A stretch of 64,000 bases of DNA from Burhinus oedicnemus. Taxonomy: Eukaryota > Chordata > Aves > Charadriiformes > Burhinidae. The notes beneath the pieces are model-generated. The model did no database searches. It worked only from the letters and a program-made list of their open reading frames with translations, and had not been told where the DNA came from. How positions within the stretch are numbered: the stretch's first letter is position 1; each line of letters opens with the position of its first letter. Below are positions 53,836 to 63,878 of this stretch, in pieces. The position numbers and the translations under genes are program-made. Where the stretch lies: assembly GCA_008921705.1 (NCBI GenBank), contig VFFE01007836.1:3182360-3246359 (forward strand), in the 5' to 3' direction.

Positions 53836-54600
53836 ACAGTGTCACATTTAAAAAGAGGCCGTGCCTCATGTAAGCAGTGCACTCTCTGCTGTACGGGTAA
53901 GAGAGACAGTTACCTCTTGAAACGGCTCAGATTGGCAGGGTCCCTCAAAGTCCGGTTGCCTGTCTGGGGCTTCGTCTGGTCAGAGGAGAGCAGAGGTGTC
54001 CTGGCCGGCAGCCTGTTAGCAGGAGCTGCGAATGGCTCAGTTGACCAATACCAGGTAGCACCTGTACATCCAAACCTGCTGGGAGTCCATAATCCCCTAC
54101 CAGATGGGACTGAACCAGAATGCCAGGATACACGAAACAGCCAATCCATAAGCCAAAACCATTGAAAATGTGGGACTGGTCAGGAGCCAGTGCAGATGGC
54201 AGCGGAGGGCTGGTCAGGACCGCAAGCTTTGCTTGGCATTGGGTGGGCACAGATACAGGTGGTGGATGGGATGTGTCAGAAATGCAGTTCTTTCCTTACT
54301 TGCCTTGTGTATGGGATGTGTCAGAAATGCAGTTCTTTCCTTACTTGCCTTGTGTCAGATTGTCTCTGCATGAGAAAGGGAGAGGTCTTCCCAAACACAC
54401 TCTTAGCTTCTGGGACTCTGTCCCCTCTCTAGAGATCTCCCCTCTATCCCTGAAATGTGAGATTTGCCTAGAACCATGGAGGTTGAATTTTGTTTGGAGG
54501 GATTATTTGTATATGGGAGTAAAATGTGAATTTCCTGCATGCATTTGCACTAGTAAATCTTTAGCTGTCAACCGTTTGCAGAAAGTGAACAAGGAGTAGT
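53836..54600. repeat. Unclassified GC-richer block, possibly LTR-like
   Basis: This stretch is clearly richer in G and C than the AT-rich flanks. It carries frames of 108 codons (53839-54165) and 159 codons (54120-54599) on the plus strand and similar ones on the minus strand, none of which I recognise. The right end, GCACTAGTAAATCTTTAGCTG, resembles the polyadenylation part of an avian LTR with a damaged AATAAA. A search by eye for TG...CA ends with a flanking duplication failed. An old LTR or other repeat is more likely than a host gene. Confidence 0.3.
54266..54355. repeat. Exact 45-bp tandem duplication (two copies)
   Basis: The unit starts ATGGGATGTGTCAGAAATGC and ends ACTTGCCTTGTGT. 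Copies at 54266-54310 and 54311-54355 are identical at every base, so the duplication is recent. The unit is a multiple of three, so the frames across it stay open. Confidence 0.95.
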
Positions 54601-54639
54601 CACGAATGCTGTCAAAATGGAATCTGCTTTTAACTTCAA

Positions 54640-54985
54640 ATGAATATTCATGAATAATTTCCTCCACTATTTGCTCACCACTCATATTTAATGAGATGGG
54701 AAATGGGATGAATAACAAGGTGCTGAAATTTGCTGACAATACACAATTATTTAAGTTAATATAAACCAAGGAGCAAAGTAAGGAATTTCAGGAAGAGCTA
54801 ATAAAACCTGAGTGACTGAATAACAAGATACCAGATAAAGTTCAATGCAGACAAATACAAGATAATGAACAGTGGACAAAATAATTTTAATTACTTGTAC
54901 ATATTGATGGGCCGTGAATTAGCTCTAGCCTCTCTGGGTTACAATGGACACACCATCCAGTGGCAGTGAGGAAGGAAATAAGGCT
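54640..54985 (+). mobile_element. Old CR1/L3-like LINE relic (reverse-transcriptase core)
   Basis: In one frame the sequence reads NNKVLKFADNTQLFK, which aligns with the VLKFADDTQLFK core of older CR1/L3 elements. Past a stop, and after frame slips, MGRELALAS follows, another conserved CR1 segment. The catalytic FADD has become FADN. Several stops and indels interrupt the frame, so this is a dead, old copy. It differs in sequence type from the young CR1 at 48390-49831. Both edges are approximate, and no 3' tail is visible. Confidence 0.72.
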
Positions 54986-57084
54986 GGAATCCACTCCTGG
55001 TGAAGACTGAGTCCCGATCAGAAGGATCTCTTCAGTCCTATTTCAGACATAAGCAAGGTTAATGTAAAATAGAGATAGTGACCTCTAGACCTCTGTGCAG
55101 GAGCCTAAGCTGGGAAAAAAAATAACTAGATTTATTTATTTATAATTAATTTCTTATATTGGGGATGGAATTACACCAGCTTCAGCTAAAAGGCAGCTCT
55201 GAAAGGACACAGTCAAAATAAACTAGCCCAGAGGAAAGGGCAGACACATGTGAGAAGTGGCCTGAAGGATGCCAGTTAAACAAACAGTTTACTTTCAGAG
55301 TCAAAAGACCATCAGCATCATACAAAATAATATGAAACTCTGGAATGGGCATATTTTGAGTTTCTTCAAGACATGCCACAACCAGGCGGCTAGCATTAAA
55401 GAACAAACAGAAAGGGTTACCAATAAGTAATTGGGTTTAAATTGCGATACTAAGATTCTCTTTGGAGCAACTGAGACAAATTGTTGTAGTAGTGGTCTCT
55501 AGCAGACGGTCAAACCAGCATATTACAGGCTTTAATTTTAAACTGCTTCAACAGGACTTGCCAGAACTCAACCATCAGTGCCGTAACACAACAGGAACAA
55601 GAGCCCTTAGCATGAAGAAGTGAGTGAGAATACAGCTCTAATTCACTGCTCCAGGCAGCAACAAAGCATGAACATTTCTGTAGCTGCTACAAACTCTCTG
55701 CTGTGTAGTACTAGGGTCCAGAGGAAGCTCTTTCTGGAATCAGTCCGTGCGAACGTGGTTTTCCAAGTGACTGGGATGCTAGAAAATCAATCAGATAATA
55801 GCAGGGACTCCTGAGGACCTGTCCCTCTCATTCCTTCGGCTCTTGTCTCTGTCAAAGCATCGTCCATGCTGTCATTGAGTACAGGGACTTCACTTGTGCT
55901 CTGTGGGCTACTGACAACTTTTCTCCAAACTTTACAACTTCCTGGTGCACTACCATGTTCCTGAAACCTTAAATGATGGAGATGATATCACAGAGAAAGA
56001 ATATTACAGAAAAGTTGGTTTCTTGGCCCATGCATCACAACCTTCTGCCGAGGAAGGGATAGTGCAAAAAGGCAATGATGGTACAACTGTTTTTTGCAGG
56101 TGTTTTGTTTTGACTTATAGCACTCTTGGCAGTTCATAGGATGAACTTTCCACTCTAAGTCCTAAATGATCATCCAATCTTTTTCTCTTCTGAGTATTAT
56201 TTTGTTCCCCACCATGGTCCTCAAGCATTTTTCCTTCTGCAAGAGTTCTCAGACAGGAAATGCACAAATTCCTGAGGAGTCACTGGGAGAAAGGAGGAAG
56301 GGATGCAGCTGGGGGGAGGTGGTGAGGATGGAATGGGGGCAGGGAGAAGAGGGCTCTGGCAGACCACTAAAGCAGCAGAGATACGGCACTTCTAGGAGTT
56401 GTTAACCAGGACATTTGTAACTGTCCTCCTCTGCTGCCTTTGGGCCTGCATCTCTGCAAGATACAACCCCACAGCAGCTGGAGGTTCCTGGGAAGTGTAG
56501 GACCAAATCCCAAGATCATCACTTGGGATCTAGTCACTCCTCAGAAGGCATGGAAGTTAATTCAATAAGGACACAAATTTATGCCATAATTTAACCATTT
56601 TTTCAGGCTGTTACCTGAGGAGAAAAAATTCAGGATGGCTTTGTGGGATATTGGCCTACTGGAATATTGACTGGAGTGTTGTGAGGGTAAACACCTGGAC
56701 AGGTTAGGACAGTGACTGCCACTACTTCAAGTCTAAGACTGTATGATAGACAAACAAGAAGTGTCAGAACTTTTCTCCCATGTATCTAAAACAAAGAAGA
56801 GACAATTGTGGTCTTCTAGGAGCTAATCTGGTTATCTGGTGGTTAACATATTAGCAATGCACTGTAAGAGCCTTTCACGTCTAATGCTCTGGTATAAAAC
56901 GAATGTGGATTAAAAGCAACTGGTTCATGGGGTTCACACTATCCCTCCTGCAGAGATGTGACTATCATTAGCACTACCATATCATGACCAGTCCCAGGAG
57001 AACACAAACAGACATGGAAACTGAATTACTTTATCCCTTTTAGCTGTGAGGATCTTTATAGTCAGTCTGTACATCCCTTCTGTA

Positions 57085-57205
57085 CTATAGCAGATGCGGA
57101 AACAGAGACCAATTTCAGGGTAGTTAATCTGGCTTTCAGAAACATAGCATTCACTTTAAATTCCCTCATTTCATTACTTCATCCAAGGTAAAGCAAAGAG
57201 CAGAA
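57085..57205 (-). mobile_element. Possible MIR-type SINE relic
   Basis: The plus strand has AGCAGATGCGGAAACAGAGACCA followed by AGGGTAGTTAATCTGGC. These resemble the reversed MIR core (CAGATGAGGAAACTGAGGC ... GAGGTTAAGTGAC). The rest does not match well, so this is a weak call. Confidence 0.27.
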
Positions 57206-57773
57206 AGAAGCTGGCTCTGAACACTGAAATGTGCAATTTCTTTCAGATGGACATAGCTACGCAGATTTAGTAGGATGTGTGCATGCATATGTTTATGTGT
57301 GTTTGTGTGTTTATTGCTTCAGAATTGCCTAGAGTTACATCATCCCAAGAGATATATTCAGCCCTGTATGCTCAGATGGAATATGATGTTTGCACATAAA
57401 ACGATAAGGATTCGTGAGGCACTCAGACAGGAAGGTGAGGTGAGGCAGTTATAAAACAGATGCTAACGCTACTTTTGGGCTAGAGTCCTCTGAGGTAGGC
57501 TGTTCTATGATAGACTAGTCTGTGTTTGAAAAATGTTTTCCCTGGATTTTTTATTTGAAAATAATTTTAACCAACCATGAAAATTCATTATTTTGATCTG
57601 ACATTTAAGTGCATTTTCAGCTGTATCCAGATTTTATTGACTAGAAAAAAACCCAAACCTATAATTGCTTTAGTGACTAGGATAAATGAAACATTTCTGA
57701 AGTAGTATAAAGACCATCTAAATTCTTGAAGTGATAGAGTTTGGTTTGAAACCAATAAATTAATTTGATATTT

Positions 57774-57787
57774 AAAAAAAAAAAAAA
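57774..57787. repeat. Poly-A run, 14 bases
   Basis: A pure A run in AT-rich DNA. Confidence 0.9.
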
Positions 57788-58767
57788 GCAAGCACCACAG
57801 AAAAATCTTTATTCAAGGCATTTGTGCATCCTCAGTCTGGTTTACATCCCATTTTCTTTTGGCAGCAAACTTGATGATTCAAGTGAACAGTCATTTGTCA
57901 AAAAAAGCAAAGGCTGAAAGGAAAGATCATGATCATCTTTTTATTATTGGCATTAAATATTTATCAGCTTAATTCAGTAATAGATACATATGTGTGCTTC
58001 TGTGATAGAGACAAACATGTGAGTGTGCGCATGCGTGTGGATGCGGCTGTTCTGCATATACAGAGTGCATTATATTGGAGCACACTGTTGATAGGTTAGA
58101 TACCAGACTCTGAGGGTGCTGAGTATATGTAGAACTCAACAGCAAGGAGGCTAAAGATGTGTGAACCCTACCCGAGGCACTCAGGATCTCTCAGTCTGAT
58201 ACACACTCTCACCATACCCTCTCTGGATGATCCATAGTGGTCTGAAAGTGGGGTCCCCAACCTGTGGCAGATACATTTGTAAGATGCCCATCAGGCGACA
58301 TCTTTTGGTTCTCGCTAGGTATCTACTGGCATACTTAACTTGTAATTTGAGAAAGAAATACATAGACTTGCTTTTCCCCACTGTAATATAACACTGCGAA
58401 TGTGGTGAGACTCTTTGGTATATATCCAGCTAGAAGTCCAAATTTCATCACACCAAAGGGATAAATATCTTTAATACAATAGAATATGCTTATGTTAATT
58501 TAAAAGAAAAACACCTAATACTAGCTCTACTCAGTTTTTGCTCCTTTGTTGGTACTACAGGCAATTTCTGGAATGAAAGCAGTTGCTCTACATTTATATC
58601 TTTTGAAATCTACCTAAGGCTGAGCTCTAGGAATTGTTAACTTCCCTCCTTCATCAGCTGAGGATGTTAGTTTCATAGTATTGTCTGCACAATCAGCATC
58701 TCAATTACCTTTAAAACCACTGTGAATAAATACAATTCTTCACAATGCAAAGCTTGGAAAATATCCA

Positions 58768-59262
58768 GTAATTTCTAAGAGCAGACTGATGTCTTCCTAT
58801 CAGTCCACCAGCAAAAAAGCCAACTTGAGAATTCTACAGTCAAACATAAGATATTGTAATCACGGTGATAAGTAATCAAAAATGTGTGAAGTCAAGCGTG
58901 CTAACCTGTGTATATTCATTTACTTATGCCCTCCTAACTCAGTCTTACAAAGATAAATGAACCCATTTATAAAATGAACAACACATTTAAGTATAGAACT
59001 GGGGCTTTGCTTCCCATATGTATGAATGGAAACGTCTTTTGGAGTGTTTCTACAAATAATTTATTTGTAATGTTTCTTTATTTCAAGGCAAGCAGGGATG
59101 GATTCTGCAGTACTGACATTCCACATTCTTGTACCCTTTTTATTTAGTTTAGACATATTCTCCAGTCTTCCAGGAATATGCATGTTCGTGCATGTCCCAC
59201 CTCCCTGCCTATATAGACAGGTACCCATCAATACTTCAGTTTTATGACACCTCAATATTTTT
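58768..59262. repeat. Unclassified repeat family, copy 1 (interrupted)
   Basis: Two parts of this block match the block at 60866-61110. Part one is about 58768-58872 (CTGATGTCTTCCTATCAGT...AAACATAAGATATTGTAATCAC). Part two is about 59115-59262 (GACATTCCACA...TTTATTTAGTTTAGACATATTC...CATCAATACTTCAGTTTTA). The second part is about three-quarters identical to its partner by eye. Between the parts lie about 240 bases that the other copy lacks: either an insertion here or a deletion there. The minus strand of both copies reads SKLNK-type peptide segments in the same frame (CLYR...ENMSKLNKKGTRMWNV here). I do not recognise the family. Confidence 0.55.
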
Positions 59263-59369
59263 TTCTTGGCACATTTTGAAAATTTTGACAGCACAAATTT
59301 GAAAGTGTCTGCTTTCTCATGTGTTCGCCTGCTCATCTCCACTTGTTTAACTCCTTACCCCTATATGCC

Positions 59370-59790
59370 AATAGATATTATCAGTAAATCCTCCTGGTTT
59401 AATCTCCAAAATGTCTCAGAAATCTCCTGTTTCGTTTTCATTCTCCCCATAAAATCTTTGTCAAGTCCATCCTTCTCCACATCCATGCCTATTGCGACCT
59501 TGCTGTCTTCAGCCTCTAACTGACACTCACATTAGCCAGTTTTTAAAGTAGTCGAATGCAAAAGTAATCCACTGCTCCCAGTATTGAGATCTCATTAAGA
59601 TATTCCTAAATCCCTCTTCTTCACTGTCTCCCTATTGCCTTCTAAATCTGATCGAAGCTCCTTTTATCACCCAGAGTTCCTTTTGACCTAACCTTCCTTC
59701 TTCTGTCCTTGCTCTGTTCTTCCACATCTTTCTTCTTTATGTGCTCCCTCCTCACCCTTTGCTGGTCACAATGTAAACCATTTGCCAATT
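59370..59790 (+). mobile_element. L2-like LINE relic
   Basis: The plus strand resembles the 3' coding part of L2 elements. It has CCTGGTTTAATCTCCAAAA, then a C-rich stretch, then AAATCCCTC...CTCCCTATTGCCTTC and an AAGCTCCTTTT...CACC segment that matches the well-known L2 run before its end. No long reading frame remains. The likeness is from memory of the L2 consensus and was not aligned by program, so the boundaries are rough. Confidence 0.48.
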
Positions 59791-60789
59791 AGACCTATGC
59801 ACCACCTTTGATGTCGTCCACTATACCTGTGAGCATACTAGTTCAGCTATACCGGTTCTAGATGTCAGTCTTATCTGATTGGCATAGTCCCCTTATGTTT
59901 GAACCATTGACTACTAAAAAGCAAGTTAACATTTGCTTCTCTAGCAAAAAGGAAAGGAGGCATTTGTCTTCTTATAGTGAGATTTTGGGGTTTTTTCTGA
60001 GTCATCCACAATTTCTCCTGTGTCCTTATGCCTTGAATCAGAAAAGGAATTAGATTTTTTACTATGAACTTACTATCACTATGATTCATGAAATTGCTCT
60101 CCAACCAGTTTATCCAAACATCCTGTGCAGAAAGCTGATGTCTAGACGAAATTGAAATGTACGTCTCTGACTTTCCAAAAAATATGTTTCCAGCATGTAA
60201 GAACTGAATTTTACACTGTGACTTCTTGCTCTCCCCACTCACTTACTATTAAACATATCTTAGCTTGATTTTGCGGAGTAAAAAGCACAGGGCAATGAGA
60301 TACAATTTCTGCATTATAGGGTTTCCAAACCAAGCCCTTAGTACTCAGCTGAAATTCAGCAGCAGGATCTGTAAGTTAGTACAGACAAGCCAAGCTTACA
60401 ATACAGCACGTCAGCATGAAGGACAGGACATGTAGATCAAAGCTCCCCTGAGTTCATCTGAATTTCTATTCCTCTGTGTCTCCATCCATTAGATTACGGG
60501 AAAACTTAACAAAACAAACTAACTCCTAGTCCCTTCCTCTCTTCCCCTTTAAGACTTCCCCTGCCTCAGAAAATCAAACAGGAGAAAAACAGTCTTCCTA
60601 CACCTGGACCCTTTGTTCATTATTCTGCGGTTCATCAAAAATTAACATCCGGTTACTGGAGCTTCCTCTCTCTTTGCCAAGGTGCTACAGAAGTACTTTG
60701 TGCCAACCAGACACCTACGTGCTATTTCTACATGCCTCACTCCTCCCTGGCCTGCGAAGAGTTTAACCTGTTGAACTCTAGCCAGTAGC
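59791..60789. other. Intergenic DNA, nothing recognised
   Basis: Lies between the L2-like relic and the second copy of the unclassified repeat. The 123-codon minus frame at 59871-60242 matches no family I know. Confidence 0.5.
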
Positions 60790-61200
60790 GATCATGAAGC
60801 TGGAAAATGATGGTGAGCAAATAGTTGCTAACAAGTTTAGAAAAAATGTTGCCTCATCCACATCCACAGATAATTCCTAAGACCAGGCTGATGCCTTTCC
60901 ATCAGTTCGCTACCAATGTCCCAACTTCAAAACTTTCTAGTCAGACATGAGATATTTTGTCACAATGACATTCCACAGCCTCATGTCTGTTTTATTTAGT
61001 TTAGAGATATTCTCAGTTCTTCCAGTGGCATGTCTGTGCGTGTCCCTCTGTTTCCATCTATAAAGACCGGCATACATCAATGCTTCAGTTTTACAATCCT
61101 TCAATACGTGAATCGTCATCTCCAGGAAGCTGGGAAGTGACGGTATGCACATCATCCATAACAAGATTAGAGAAAATATTGTCATGTCCACGCATAATAT
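60790..61200. repeat. Unclassified repeat family, copy 2 plus a partial tandem unit (period about 330 bp)
   Basis: The stretch beginning GAAGCTGGAAAATGATGG at 60796 recurs, diverged, at 61126 (GAAGCTGGGAAGTGACGG). Both are followed by AACAAG(T/A)TTAGA and GTCCAC-like text, giving a period of 330 bases. The middle of the first unit, 60866-61110, matches the block at 58768-59262. The minus strand reads LYRWKQ...ENISKLNKTDMRLWNV, parallel to the peptide in the other copy. It may be a degraded satellite, an internally repeated LINE part or a local duplication. Confidence 0.5.
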
Positions 61201-61739
61201 AAGTACATGCTGAGTCTTGTCAATTAGGATGCTATAATGAGGCTAGAACTGCTCTCATGTTTAACACAAAGACATGCCAAACACTTTAGCAAATTGGCTG
61301 TATTGAATAAGTCCTGTTACACAACATTGTTTCAGTCCCATGAACCCATAGAAACTTCATCTCCTTCGGCTCCTGAGATTCCCAGCCATACAATTGCCTT
61401 CCTGCTTCTTTCCTCCCTGCCTATATGTCTTTGTTTTCCTCACAAAGCAGATTTCGGTGGATTTCCTGTACCTCCTCACAGGCCATTACCCTTAAAGCAA
61501 CATTGCTTGGCTGCAGTAAGGATCTATCTCAAAACCGAAGAAAGCAGCAGGAAGAAAAATTGCAGTCAGCCAAGACTGTCTCCAAAAAAATGGGTCTTGG
61601 GGCTCATGTATGCTCAGCTCACCAGGAAAAGGTGGAAGGAAGCATGTAGACCATTACCTCCGAGCTCGTAAACCCTGAGCTAGTTACTGCTCTCCTCCAC
61701 CTTTTTTGCACCCTCCCTGATCTGCTCCACCATCCTTCT
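61201..61739. other. Upstream flank of the ADGRL4 promoter, nothing recognised
   Basis: The composition becomes gradually richer in C and T toward the gene. A 144-codon plus frame (61237-61671) has no recognisable domain and is probably chance. Confidence 0.5.
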
Positions 61740-62191
61740 GCTGCTCCTTTACTCCTTCCGCCAGCAGGCTGCAGCTCACCCCTTGGATCTTCACCCTTCG
61801 CCTTCTCCAGGCACTCTCCCGGGCAGCTCCTTTAACCCCTGTTCCTCTCACCCACTCGCCCCTGAATCTTCTCCGGTATCCCCTGCAAGACCCAGGCTCC
61901 TGCTTCTCTTTTACTTTCTCATTTATTTTCTTCTCATTGATTCCCTACTTGCCAGAAGACCAGGTCCTCAGCCCCTCCTGACCCTTCCTGTCCTGCCTGT
62001 GACTCTCAGGAGTTTTTGGAAACGTGAAGCTCGGGACAAAGGGCAGTGTCAGGGCTGCACCAGCACCAGGACGTTGCTTTCCTGACAGGCATGTGTGCGT
62101 ATTTTGCACATGGTCGTGCATTTTAAGGCAGGGAGTTTTTTCTGTGACACAGGGGCTCTGCGCCAGGCACCGCACAGCAACAACATCACCA
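61740..62191 (+). promoter_or_regulatory. Probable ADGRL4 promoter and 5' untranslated region with ETS-type sites
   Basis: This block lies directly upstream of the start codon. It is richer in C and T than its surroundings and carries several ETS-family cores in reverse: CTTCCG at 61755-61760, CTTCCTGT at 61984-61991 (complement ACAGGAAG, a canonical ETS site) and TTTCCTGACA at 62078-62087. A near-AP-1 site, TGACTCT, is at 62000-62006, and a weak TATA-like TTTTAAGG is at 62121-62128. ETS factors such as ERG and FLI1 are known drivers of endothelial genes, which fits ADGRL4. The transcription start is not visible from sequence. Short ETS cores also occur often by chance, so this is an inference from position. 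Confidence 0.35.
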
Positions 62192-62213
62192 ATGAAACTG
62201 CTTCCATTCCTAG
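62192..62213 (+). CDS. ADGRL4: ADGRL4 (ELTD1) coding exon 1: start codon and first half of signal peptide
   Basis: This 22-nt coding exon reads MKLLPFL plus the first base of a codon, then a good splice donor (CTAG|GTAGGT). Joined to the acceptor at 63729, it gives MKLLPFLVLISSLLDYGC, a convincing signal peptide with one lysine and then a hydrophobic core. The reading frame upstream has no other in-frame ATG back to about 62024, so this is the natural start. The context is only fair (C at -3, A at +4). From memory, the human ADGRL4 precursor starts with a very similar MK-LP-type signal peptide, with the first EGF domain directly after it. ADGRL4 is an adhesion G-protein-coupled receptor of endothelial cells and acts at the plasma membrane. 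The exon is too short to be found by ORF length; the call rests on its fit with the next exon in frame, phase and meaning. Transcript evidence was not available. Confidence 0.75.
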
Positions 62214-63728
62214 GTAGGTGAAATCGCCTTCTCTGGGAAGCGAGTGGCAGGTGGGAAGGGAGTGGGGTCTGGCAAGGAGAAACGAGTGTGTTGGAGACGG
62301 TGGAAAGCTGCTGGGTACGCGGGACGGAACATCCCCATAGGTTTAATCAATGCTGCTACCAGATTTGGTAATTGCATGGTTACGATCATTGCAAAACCAA
62401 ATCCCACGAATTCCAGTCTTTATCTCACTGTGGGGTTTGTTCCGTAAAAAACAGAAACATTGTGGGTTTCTGTGGGTTTGGGGTTTTAGGTTTTTTTCCT
62501 CTCTCCATCTGCTTAGGAGATTTTTAGATTTCACATGTTAGGAACAGTAAAATGACAACAGAATCCCACAGGTTTCTGTTTTAATCTTTGGAAGATGGTC
62601 TCCTATCTCTTCTCTCAAAACCAGAGGGAAAAGATGAAACTTTGTGATACCTAAATTGATTTGGATTATATATAATTGTTAAAAAATTGTGTGTAATTTG
62701 TAGTCTTCTGAATTTTTCATGGAATTTTTATTTGTCCAAGAAAACAAAGCCTCAGTGAGATTTTCTCAAGCAATGAAACCTGTAATTGTAGCACTAGGCT
62801 AGCAAATATCCAGAATAATATTTGGGTCGGGAAAAGTAGAACTGCGGGTGAAGACAATATCCTAAAAGGTCTTTGTGTTCTGCAATTTTCATTATATCCT
62901 GCTAACAATTTACAAAGTACAAAGCAAAAAAACTTACTTTCCCTTCCGAGTTAACTGCCTCATTTCTAACCTATTACAGGGTGTGTATAATTATTCAGTG
63001 AGCTGTTAGTTTTCTTAAAAGGAGAGATTCCTTTTTTCCTTGTGTTGAAAACCATATGCATTCATACAATGGGAAAGTAGTTATATCATTTAGGAACCAT
63101 CCAGTGGATGGAAAAAAGAAAACAATCCTTTCACAACATGGAAATGGTATTTTAAGAGATTAACTTTAAATAATTTGGATAAGTTTTTAAACCCTAATGT
63201 CATAATGCTGTAAATACTGTAACATATTTTAATCTCTCTGACCATGTATATGTGTTAGCTACACAAGTAGGAAACTGCTTATAAAAATAAAAACTCTGAT
63301 CAGGGGAACCCTCTGGTAATTTTCACTTGATATGTGTAGGGCAGTTTGTATTACACTCAATACATAATTCAGAGTGCAAATAAATGTCTGTGCTTTACTG
63401 GAAAGTACTAGAGCTTCGAAAGCCTTTCAAATGTTTTCCCCAGATCACTGAGTAACTTCTGTGTTGTTTACCAACTTTATACTGGTTGAGCACATACACA
63501 AGTTCTTAGTCTACAGTGTCTGCTGTTTCCTAGCCCCTGGGTAGTTCTACCAAAAAAGTTCCTGTAGTTACTGGCCTTTGCCCCATCCTGCAATCCAGCT
63601 GAATCTGTGATGATGTTAAGTTTGCTGGAACACACTAATTTTGTGGATATCTGTTGCCCAGATCTGGTTTTAGAGCTCGGAATGGAGTTTTTAGATAAAG
63701 AAACAAGTCTGATTTTCCTTTGTTTCAG
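62214..63728 (+). other. ADGRL4: ADGRL4 intron 1 (phase 1)
   Basis: The interval runs from the GTAGGT donor to the TTTCAG acceptor and is 1,515 bp long. A possible branch site, CTGAT, lies at 63709-63713, rather close to the acceptor. The first 130 bases hold several CpGs (GCGAG, ACGCGGGACGG) and may belong to the promoter region. The rest is AT-rich and shows no recognisable repeat or exon. Short ORFs here, including one on the minus strand that overlaps exon 2, look like chance. Confidence 0.7.
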
Positions 63729-63878
63729 TTCTGATTTCCAGTCTGCTGGACTATGGCTGCACTTCTGCAAGCTGCAACATGACATGCCACAAAGACGCCA
63801 GGTGTGAAGTTCAGGGTGGGACAACAGGCTGCTATTGCTCCCAAGGATATACAGGAAATGGCATAACGTTCTGTTACG
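63729..63878 (+). CDS. ADGRL4: ADGRL4 (ELTD1) coding exon 2: end of signal peptide and first EGF-like domain
   Basis: The exon follows a pyrimidine-rich acceptor (TTTTCCTTTGTTTCAG) and ends at the donor ACG|GTAAAC. Its 150 nt have intron phase 1 at both ends, the usual form of an EGF-domain exon. It encodes about 50 residues. The first few complete the signal peptide. Six cysteines then follow in EGF order (SC, TC, RC, GC, YC, FC), with the closing signature CYCSQGYTGNGITFC; one extra cysteine lies just before them. ADGRL4 has N-terminal EGF domains, then a GAIN domain and a seven-helix bundle. Those later parts lie beyond the window, so only about 57 residues are visible. Alternatives are other proteins with GYTGNG-type EGF repeats, such as stabilins, nidogens or other adhesion GPCRs. 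The short signal peptide joined directly to a single EGF exon favours ADGRL4. The domain is very secure; the gene name is likely. Confidence 0.82.

Larger units (their letters stand above)
54986..58767. other. Intergenic DNA without a recognised gene
   Basis: Apart from a weak MIR-like stretch and a poly-A run, I see nothing here that can be named. Confidence 0.55.

Noticed and set aside
54120..54599. 159-codon frame containing a repeated MGCVRNAVLS peptide
   Set aside because: The peptide repeat is only the exact 45-bp DNA duplication; no protein family is recognised.
61237..61671. 144-codon frame upstream of ADGRL4, considered as an alternative first exon
   Set aside because: It lacks a convincing signal peptide or domain, and its frame does not lead into the EGF exon by any clear splice site.
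63477..63824. 115-codon minus-strand frame overlapping the EGF exon
   Set aside because: It is the shadow of the real plus-strand exon and runs through intron sequence.
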